DNA from: Tumebacillus_A lipolyticus
GTDB lineage: Bacteria; Bacillota; Bacilli; Tumebacillales; Tumebacillaceae
Length of the DNA stretch: 64,000 nt
Direction of reading: 5' to 3'
Assembly: GCF_042682745.1 (NCBI RefSeq)
Contig: NZ_JBHUIO010000002.1
Location: forward strand, 744,001 to 808,000
A program made the position numbers and the translations under genes. The notes beneath the pieces were generated by a model. The model was not told the origin of the DNA and did not search any database. It was given only the letters and a program-made list of their open reading frames with translations. Shown here one piece after another: positions 61,889-64,000 of this stretch; the stretch's first letter is position 1, and each line of letters begins with the position of its first letter.

Positions 61889-62191
61889 TTACGCTTCGAC
61901 AGCTTCTGCAACCACGACCGGGTATACGCTCACTTTCTTCTTGTCGCGACCCATGCGCTCGAAAGCAACACGGCCCTCAACTTTTGCGAAGAGCGTATCA
62001 TCGCCGCCCTTGCCGACGTTCAGACCCGGGTAGATTTTGGTGCCGCGTTGGCGAACCAAGATCGAACCAGCGGTGACCACTTGACCGTCTGCACGCTTAA
62101 CGCCCAGACGCTTCGAGATCGAGTCACGTCCGTTCTTGGAGGAACCTACCCCCTTCTTAGACGCGAACAGCTGAAGGTTCAATTTAATCAT
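61889..62191 (-). CDS. rpmA: 50S ribosomal protein L27 with cleavable N-terminus
   Basis: The product has 100 aa. It begins MIKLNLQLFASKKGVGSS; Firmicute L27 is cut by Prp between Phe and Ala of this motif, exposing the ASKKG start. The rest (RLGVKRADGQ, SILVRQRGTKIYPG) is standard L27. GAGGTGG lies before ATG 62191. Confidence 0.97.
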   Translation of the reverse strand: MIKLNLQLFASKKGVGSSKNGRDSISKRLGVKRADGQVVTAGSILVRQRGTKIYPGLNVGKGGDDTLFAKVEGRVAFERMGRDKKKVSVYPVVVAEAVEA

Positions 62192-62223
62192 GTGTTCCAC
62201 CTCCGATACTGTGGACTGTGCCC

Positions 62224-62559
62224 TTAACGGGACTTTTCGGTTAATTTCACAAAGTCTGGATATGCATCCGCGACTTGACGAATTCCGTAGACCATAGATT
62301 CCATAAGCAATTGGAGCTTTTCCTGCTCCACGCCTTGCAAAACAGGTACCTCGCACACGACATCGCCAGGGGCGATCTCGTCATCTGTTGCAACAACCAC
62401 GCCGAGCAGATGCTCCGACGAGTTGATCGCATTCGTGACCAAGATCGAGACGGCCGCACACACGATATCATAACCGGGGTCGGCAGCTCCCGCATGTCCA
62501 CGCACAGAAAACTTGGCAATCCTGCGTTGTTCGTCACGCCAAATCACCGAGGAGATCAT
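62224..62559 (-). CDS. prp: ribosomal-processing cysteine protease Prp
   Basis: The product has 111 aa. The catalytic His lies in VRGHAGAADPGYD and the Cys in VCAAVSILVTNAIN. It cleaves the L27 N-terminus and lies between rplU and rpmA, the conserved order. The ribosome site is weak and the gene starts 5 nt after rplU, so translation is probably coupled. Confidence 0.95.
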   Translation of the reverse strand: MISSVIWRDEQRRIAKFSVRGHAGAADPGYDIVCAAVSILVTNAINSSEHLLGVVVATDDEIAPGDVVCEVPVLQGVEQEKLQLLMESMVYGIRQVADAYPDFVKLTEKSR

Positions 62560-62564
62560 GCGAA

Positions 62565-62873
62565 TTACGCGTTGATCTTTTCGATTTGAACTTGGGTATA
62601 CGGTTGGCGATGACCTTGCTTACGACGGTAGTTCTTCTTGGACTTGTACTTGTAAACGAGGATCTTCTTCGCTTTACCATGCTTCAGGACTTTCGCAGTA
62701 ACGGTCGCGCCAGCAACAGCCGGGGAACCAACTACCACGCCGCCTTCTTTGGAAACGAGGAGAACTTCGTCAAAAGTAACAGCTTCGCCTTCAACGTTGA
62801 GCTTCTCAACGAAGATCACATCGCCCTCTGCTACTTTGTACTGCTTGCCACCAGTCTTCACGATTGCGTACAT
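62565..62873 (-). CDS. rplU: 50S ribosomal protein L21
   Basis: The product has 102 aa. YAIVKTGGKQYKVAEGD at the start and KSKKNYRRKQGHRQPYT near the end are typical for L21. ATG 62873 with GGAGG 8 nt upstream is the start; a GTG three codons earlier overlaps it. Confidence 0.98.
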   Translation of the reverse strand: MYAIVKTGGKQYKVAEGDVIFVEKLNVEGEAVTFDEVLLVSKEGGVVVGSPAVAGATVTAKVLKHGKAKKILVYKYKSKKNYRRKQGHRQPYTQVQIEKINA

Positions 62874-62990
62874 TGTGTGCACCTCCTATTACTCAGACTC
62901 ACTACTCCCTAGGTAGCCATGATCGGCATTTCAACCCGGGCTATGTGGTTACAGCGTGCACGAACTATAAAACTACAGAACATCACGCTA
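62874..62990 (-). promoter_or_regulatory. probable L21 leader RNA
   Basis: The untranslated leader before rplU is structured (GTGCACGC.., AGCCCGGGTTGAAATGCC, GATCATGGCTACC) and is of the size and position of the L21 leader known in low-GC Gram-positives, used for feedback by L21. Assignment is from position and general look; no covariance test was done. Confidence 0.55.
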
Positions 62991-62997
62991 CTAGCGT

Positions 62998-63027
62998 ATA
63001 GTATCATAGTAGGCAAGATGATGTCAA
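62998..63027 (-). promoter_or_regulatory. promoter of rplU-prp-rpmA
   Basis: TTGACA (63022-63027) and TACTAT (62998-63003) are spaced by 18 nt on the minus strand, starting about 8 nt after the rng stop codon. Confidence 0.7.
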
Positions 63028-63035
63028 CGAATGTA

Positions 63036-64000
63036 TCACCGAGGATTGTCGATCAAGATCGCTTTGGCGTACGTGCGGAACACCTGCGAAATTTTGACCA
63101 GCACCGTCTCTCCCACATGCATGCCACCATCTTGCACATCGAGCACATAGCCCTCAAAGCGAGCGATTCCATCGCGACCGTGATGGGCATGCGGCTCATC
63201 GATCTTCGCTTCCAGCAGTTGTCCGATCTGCACCGGAAGCGCTCTCATCTCAACTTCCGCCACTGTGCCCGCCCAAAGGATGCGGTGCTCCGCGATATGC
63301 AGGCTCTCCCGCCCTTTGATAAAGATGCGCTTCTTCGTTTCTCGCTCCAACCGCTGCAGGTTGTGCCCGCTCGGACCGATCAACTGCGCTGCCACCGATG
63401 GGTGCGATTCGATCAACACCGCATCATGCTCATGCGAAGCGAGGTAGCTGATCAGCTCTCGCTCGATCCGGGCGGCGATCGTCTCTTCCGCCAATACTTT
63501 GCCCCTGCCCTCACAGTGGTGACAAGGGCGCATCAGCACTTCATCGAGCGACTGGCGCACTTTTTTGCGGGTCATTTCAATCAGTCCGAGCTGCGTCATC
63601 CCGAGCACATGCGCGCGCGTGCGATCTTTCTTCAATTGAGCTTCAAGCTCGGCCAGCACCAGCTGCTTGTTCGCCTGATCGCGCATGTCGATAAAGTCGA
63701 TGATGATGATCCCGCCGATATCGCGCAACCTGATCTGGCGCACCAGCTCGCGCGCCGCTTCGAGGTTGGTTTTGAGCACCGTCTCCTCAAGCGAGGTGGA
63801 GCCGACAAATTTGCCTGTGTTGATGTCGATCGCCGTCAGCGCCTCCGTATAGTCGATCACCATAAAGCCGCCCGACTTGAGCCAGACTTTGCGCTTGAGC
63901 GCCTTCTCCAGATCCTGATCAACGCGGTAGAGGGCAAACAGGTCCTCCTTGCCATGATACAGCTTGACACGCTCCTGCAGCTGAGCGGAACCACCTTGAA
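63036..64000 (-). CDS. rng: ribonuclease E/G family protein (5' end outside window)
   Basis: At least 321 aa of the C-terminal part are present; the gene begins beyond 64000. KRKVWLKSGGFMVIDYTEALTAIDINTG is the RNase E/G core, with metal-binding Asp in GGIIIIDFIDM and the zinc-link CHHCEGRG. The C-terminus has a TRAM/S1-like stretch (RFEGYVLDVQDGGMHVGETVLVKI), unusual for E. coli RNase G but seen in Gram-positive forms. It lies upstream of rplU, as in related Bacillales. Confidence 0.93.
   Translation of the reverse strand, partial: QGGSAQLQERVKLYHGKEDLFALYRVDQDLEKALKRKVWLKSGGFMVIDYTEALTAIDINTGKFVGSTSLEETVLKTNLEAARELVRQIRLRDIGGIIIIDFIDMRDQANKQLVLAELEAQLKKDRTRAHVLGMTQLGLIEMTRKKVRQSLDEVLMRPCHHCEGRGKVLAEETIAARIERELISYLASHEHDAVLIESHPSVAAQLIGPSGHNLQRLERETKKRIFIKGRESLHIAEHRILWAGTVAEVEMRALPVQIGQLLEAKIDEPHAHHGRDGIARFEGYVLDVQDGGMHVGETVLVKISQVFRTYAKAILIDNPR

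Noticed and set aside
1..64000. Insertion sequences, prophage genes, CRISPR arrays or integrases.
   Set aside because: No transposase, integrase, cas gene, terminal inverted repeats or spacer arrays were found in the translated frames or the sequence.

Overview
The window looks like a chromosome segment of a spore-forming, naturally competent Gram-positive rod (order Bacillales). The evidence is Spo0B beside ObgE, a comG operon, two YjcZ-type small proteins, the yqhG-yqhH/gcvT/efp/yqhV neighbourhood known from Bacillus, and a Prp-processed L27 ribosomal protein. The fairly high GC content and a SteA/SteB-type cell-envelope cluster suggest the Alicyclobacillaceae (for example a Tumebacillus relative). 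That placement is inference; no 16S gene is present. The sequence contains a run of 27 N at 59398-59424, so the two sides are joined only by scaffolding.

Layout. (1) 1-15.2 kb, minus strand: one end of a trans-AT polyketide synthase cluster. A PksB/BaeB-like hydrolase comes first, then a fused AT-AT-enoylreductase protein, a three-gene MacB-type ABC exporter, and a giant AT-less PKS that runs off the left edge (KS, AT-like relic, DH, KR, MT, ACP, ACP, KS...). A good promoter lies upstream of the hydrolase. (2) 15.3-19.1 kb: steA, steB-like gene, GT2 and a MraY/WecA-like transferase in one tight operon, ending at a strong terminator. A candidate structured RNA lies at 19.14-19.29 kb. (3) 19.4-23.3 kb: molybdopterin genes, moaA-moaC-mogA on minus and, divergently, a moaD-moaE fusion and moeB/thiF on plus. 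(4) 23.5-26.2 kb: AT-richer genes (WYL regulator, GyrI-like protein, GNAT with a possible leader peptide), then tRNA-Leu and tRNA-Thr. (5) 26.2-31 kb: EamA and MFS transporters, a UDG-like protein, a polysaccharide deacetylase and small proteins. (6) 31-41.3 kb: yqhV, efp, pepP, aroQ, a phosphatase, gcvPB-gcvPA-gcvT under a tandem glycine riboswitch, and divergent yqhH-yqhG. (7) 41.2-49.8 kb: a secreted protein with a collagen-like repeat, an orphan PhnD lipoprotein, a coiled-coil exported protein, dnaI, pheB, asnB, aroK, and small sporulation-type proteins. (8) 50-54.2 kb: comGA to comGG. (9) 54.4-59.3 kb: an S66 peptidase, two Dpp/Opp-like permeases (the second carrying a C-terminal cytochrome c domain) and a TauE/SafE exporter. 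(10) 59.4-64 kb: JAMM protein, obgE, spo0B, rpmA, prp, rplU with leader, and rng entering from the right edge.

The two items most worth following are the dipeptide-type ABC permease fused to a heme-binding cytochrome c module at 56.7-58.4 kb, and the trans-AT PKS cluster, most of which lies beyond the left edge. Other oddities include the single-chain MoaD-MoaE, two genes that appear to start at CTG, the candidate RNA, and a KS-associated AT relic without its catalytic serine.
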